64,000 bases of DNA from CAVRXZ01 sp963773035 (GTDB lineage: Bacteria; Acidobacteriota; Vicinamibacteria; Vicinamibacterales; CAVVIG01): contig CAVYZX010000005.1 in assembly GCA_963773035.1 (NCBI GenBank), positions 1 through 64,000 on the forward strand, written 5' to 3'. Below, piece after piece: positions 62,445 through 64,000 of this stretch (its first letter is position 1; each line of letters starts with the position of its first letter). Both the position numbers and the translations under genes were made by a program. A model generated the notes under the pieces. That model worked only from the letters and a program-made list of their open reading frames with translations. It ran no database searches and was not told the DNA's origin.

Positions 62445-62948
62445 TCAAGCCCCGGCCGAGTCTGCGCTGGGCCCGTAAATCGCCGGGACCTTTCCGCCCA
62501 TGGCGCGTGTGTAGGCACTCAACTGGCCCCGGTGGTGGATAGAGTGTCGGAGCGCCATCGACAGATAACCGACAGCCGGCATCTTATACACACCAAACAA
62601 CTCGATCTCGCGGGCTAACTCCTCGTCGCTACGTGCCTGAATGCGTACCAGTACGGTACGCATCTCCCGAGCGTAGCGCTCGGCGCAATCGGCGGGCGTC
62701 ATCAAGCCGCACGCGTCAGAAGCGTCCGGCACGGGCTGATACAAGCCCGATGCGATTCCGTCCAAAAGCCACAAGTCGTTGAGCACCAGATGACGGCACA
62801 ACGCCAAGCCCGTCTTGGATTTGGCGTCCGGTGTGTAGGTCAGATTGCTTGCCGGGATGGATTGAAGGAGCATGACTGTCGTTGGAACCTCGGACTCAAA
62901 GTCCTGCAGGTCGATCTGGGCTGCTGTCTTCGCTGCGCCGACGTTCAT
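62445..62948 (-). CDS. DinB-family protein (DUF664-like)
   Basis: A 167-residue four-helix-bundle protein. ATG 62948 has AGGAG 7 bases upstream; ATG 62981 is in-frame but poorer. Metal ligands of the DinB fold appear as His in LCRHLVLNDLWLL and His in LRHSIHHRGQLSAYTRAMGG. The family includes thiol-dependent S-transferases and many proteins without known roles. It lies 143 bases upstream of the ankyrin gene on the same strand, with its own orientation and spacing, so a shared operon is possible but not obvious. Confidence 0.88.
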   Translation of the reverse strand: MNVGAAKTAAQIDLQDFESEVPTTVMLLQSIPASNLTYTPDAKSKTGLALCRHLVLNDLWLLDGIASGLYQPVPDASDACGLMTPADCAERYAREMRTVLVRIQARSDEELAREIELFGVYKMPAVGYLSMALRHSIHHRGQLSAYTRAMGGKVPAIYGPSADSAGA

Positions 62949-63129
62949 GAAATACTCCTTACCGATGCCGTTATACACCAAATGCTTTCGGGGTGAACGT
63001 GTTTGATTCGCTTAAAGGAGCACGAGGGCCGGCGGCTTATCGGTCAGGCGACTTCGGCGTGATGACATCAGCGGACATTCGTTGACGGCATGCGCCATCG
63101 CGATTTCTGGCGCTCACGAGGTGATGTGC

Positions 63130-63705
63130 ATGGAGAAACGTTCCCGCTACGGGCGCGCTCGACTCACCTTGCTGACTGGCACGTTGTGTGGCGTAGCCCT
63201 GGTCGCGTTCGTCAGCGCGCAAACGTCAAGCCCGCTTCCGACGGCCACGCCAGAACAGGTCGGCATGTCCTCGGAGCGGCTGCAGAGACTGCATGCGGTT
63301 CATTAACCGCGCGGTCGAGAAGGGGGATATAGCGGGCGCCGTCACGGTGGTGGCACGCCGCGGGAAGCTCGTCGAGTTCAAGGTGTACGGCCACAGCGAT
63401 CTCGAATCGCGCGCGCCCATGCGTACGGACACGATCTTTCGGTTGGCCTCGATGACCAAACCGATCGCCGCCGTCGGCGCCCTGATGCTGCTCGAAGAAA
63501 GACGATTTCTTCTCGAAGATCCGCTGTCGAAGTACATTCCCGAATTCCGGGACATGAAGGTGGACATCGGGAAGCCGAGTGAGCCTGGATTCAAGACCGT
63601 GCAGAACAACTTGTCCTGTTGATGTTCGTGCAGATTACGCCGGGCAACAATGTCGCGCTGCAGTACGGCTTCCACAACCTCGTAATGCAAGCCGTCGCCG
63701 ATTGA
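63130..63705 (+). pseudogene. Serine hydrolase (class C beta-lactamase fold) with frameshift and internal deletion
   Basis: From ATG 63130 the signal peptide (RLTLLTGTLCGVALVAFVSA) is followed by PEQVGMSSERLQRLHAV. The frame then breaks at one extra base near 63303 and continues as INRAVEKGDIAGAVTVVARR, with the SxxK nucleophile in RLASMTKPIAAVGALMLL, up to IPEFRDMKVDIGKP. Near 63600 it jumps, in another frame, to AEQLVLLMFVQITPGNNVAL then YGFHNLVMQAVAD, the usual C-terminal end of these enzymes. The middle, with the YxN and HxG motifs, is missing. So both ends of one gene survive and about 230 residues are lost. Confidence 0.82.
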
Positions 63706-63742
63706 TGACCAGGTTGCGAACGGCCACCGTCTAGGAGGCGTG

Positions 63743-64000
63743 ATGAAGAAGTTGAGGATTTTCGTGCCGGCGGGGTTGGCCTTGCTGGCGGTCGCAGGCG
63801 TGACGGCGCAGCGCCACCGGCATCGTGGACCGTACCAGAGGGAGCGCGCGTCACGGTTGACAGGCAAAGCGGTCGTTTCACCGTCCTGATGCCGCGTGAA
63901 ATCAGCGACCGTGCGGGCTCCGCGGTCCGGTTCGAGCAGTGGCGTAGGACGCCTTACGCAGGAAAGGGTCCGTTGCCCGCGACGCGCGTAGAGGACCCCG
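63743..64000 (+). pseudogene. Exported protein, 5' part, frameshifted after the signal peptide
   Basis: TAGGAGGCGTG precedes ATG 63743. The signal peptide reads MKKLRIFVPAGLALLAVAGV then TAQ. The frame then stops within 25 codons. A one-base shift near 63812 (CAGCG in place of CAGGCG would restore it) gives PPASWTVPEGARVTVDRQSG then RFTVLMPREISDRAG, a plausible mature domain that stays open to the window edge. I do not recognise the family. It may be a real frameshift or a base error near the contig end. Confidence 0.55.

Overview
The window looks like a chromosomal stretch from an Acidobacteriota member, probably a Vicinamibacteria-type soil or sediment organism. The DNA is GC-rich. The gene set is typical of the phylum: a carboxypeptidase-regulatory TonB receptor, an ADOP-type MacB/FtsX permease with its PadR repressor, PknB-type kinases fused to WD40/TolB propellers, a DUF5916 outer-membrane protein, a Uma2 nuclease, and an Alternative Complex III operon. 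This taxonomic call is inference from gene content. I saw no rRNA, tRNA, CRISPR array, phage or intact insertion sequence.

Layout. 0-5 kb: a PepSY-TM fragment, a large TonB receptor, a secreted peroxiredoxin and a fasciclin protein. 5-10.8 kb: a two-haem cytochrome c, a nucleotide-transporter-like protein with HEAT repeats, a membrane serine/threonine kinase and a second cytochrome c. 10.9-14 kb: two coupled flavin split-barrel genes (the second fused to GAF and a DNA-binding-like tail) and an aminotransferase. 14-20 kb: ADOP permease, PadR and an intact PknB-WD40 kinase. 20-24 kb: MFS transporter, a Tat-exported alcohol dehydrogenase coupled to an M19 dipeptidase, and a membrane protein. 24.5 kb: a 251-bp nested palindrome. 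24.8-29 kb: a MetE-like protein and a three-gene operon in which two paralogous secreted proteins flank a metallo-beta-lactamase-fold hydrolase. 29-35 kb: a Bcr/CflA pump, then a candidate aromatic-catabolism operon (Tat protein, 4-cresol-dehydrogenase-like flavoprotein, cytochrome c, CoA ligase). 35-42 kb: SGNH hydrolase, a small unknown, ABC-F protein, DUF5916 protein and Uma2. 41.8-45 kb: a kinase broken by one extra base, a truncated kinase remnant and a GNAT remnant. 45-55 kb: a secreted two-lobe protein, M16 peptidase and the act operon (ActD, C, B2, B1, A and a monohaem cytochrome). 55-60 kb: a kinase with a large internal deletion, small unknowns, cupins, a peptidase-MA protein and an XRE regulator. 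60-62.3 kb: a membrane TIR protein overlapping a secreted ankyrin-repeat protein. 62.4-64 kb: DinB, then a serine hydrolase reduced to its two ends and a frameshifted last gene.

Two themes stand out. First, several genes are broken by single-base indels or by internal deletions that keep both ends of the gene. Either this is real decay or it is an assembly problem, and read mapping is needed before trusting any one of them. Second, gaps between convergent genes, and the intercistronic gaps of the act operon, are filled with palindromes: CACGAAG-type hairpins, the 251-bp element, CTTCCGGC hairpins and a 90-nt hairpin over the actC start codon. The most promising candidate for an uncharacterised system is the TIR plus ankyrin pair. 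The most promising non-coding candidate is the 251-bp palindrome.
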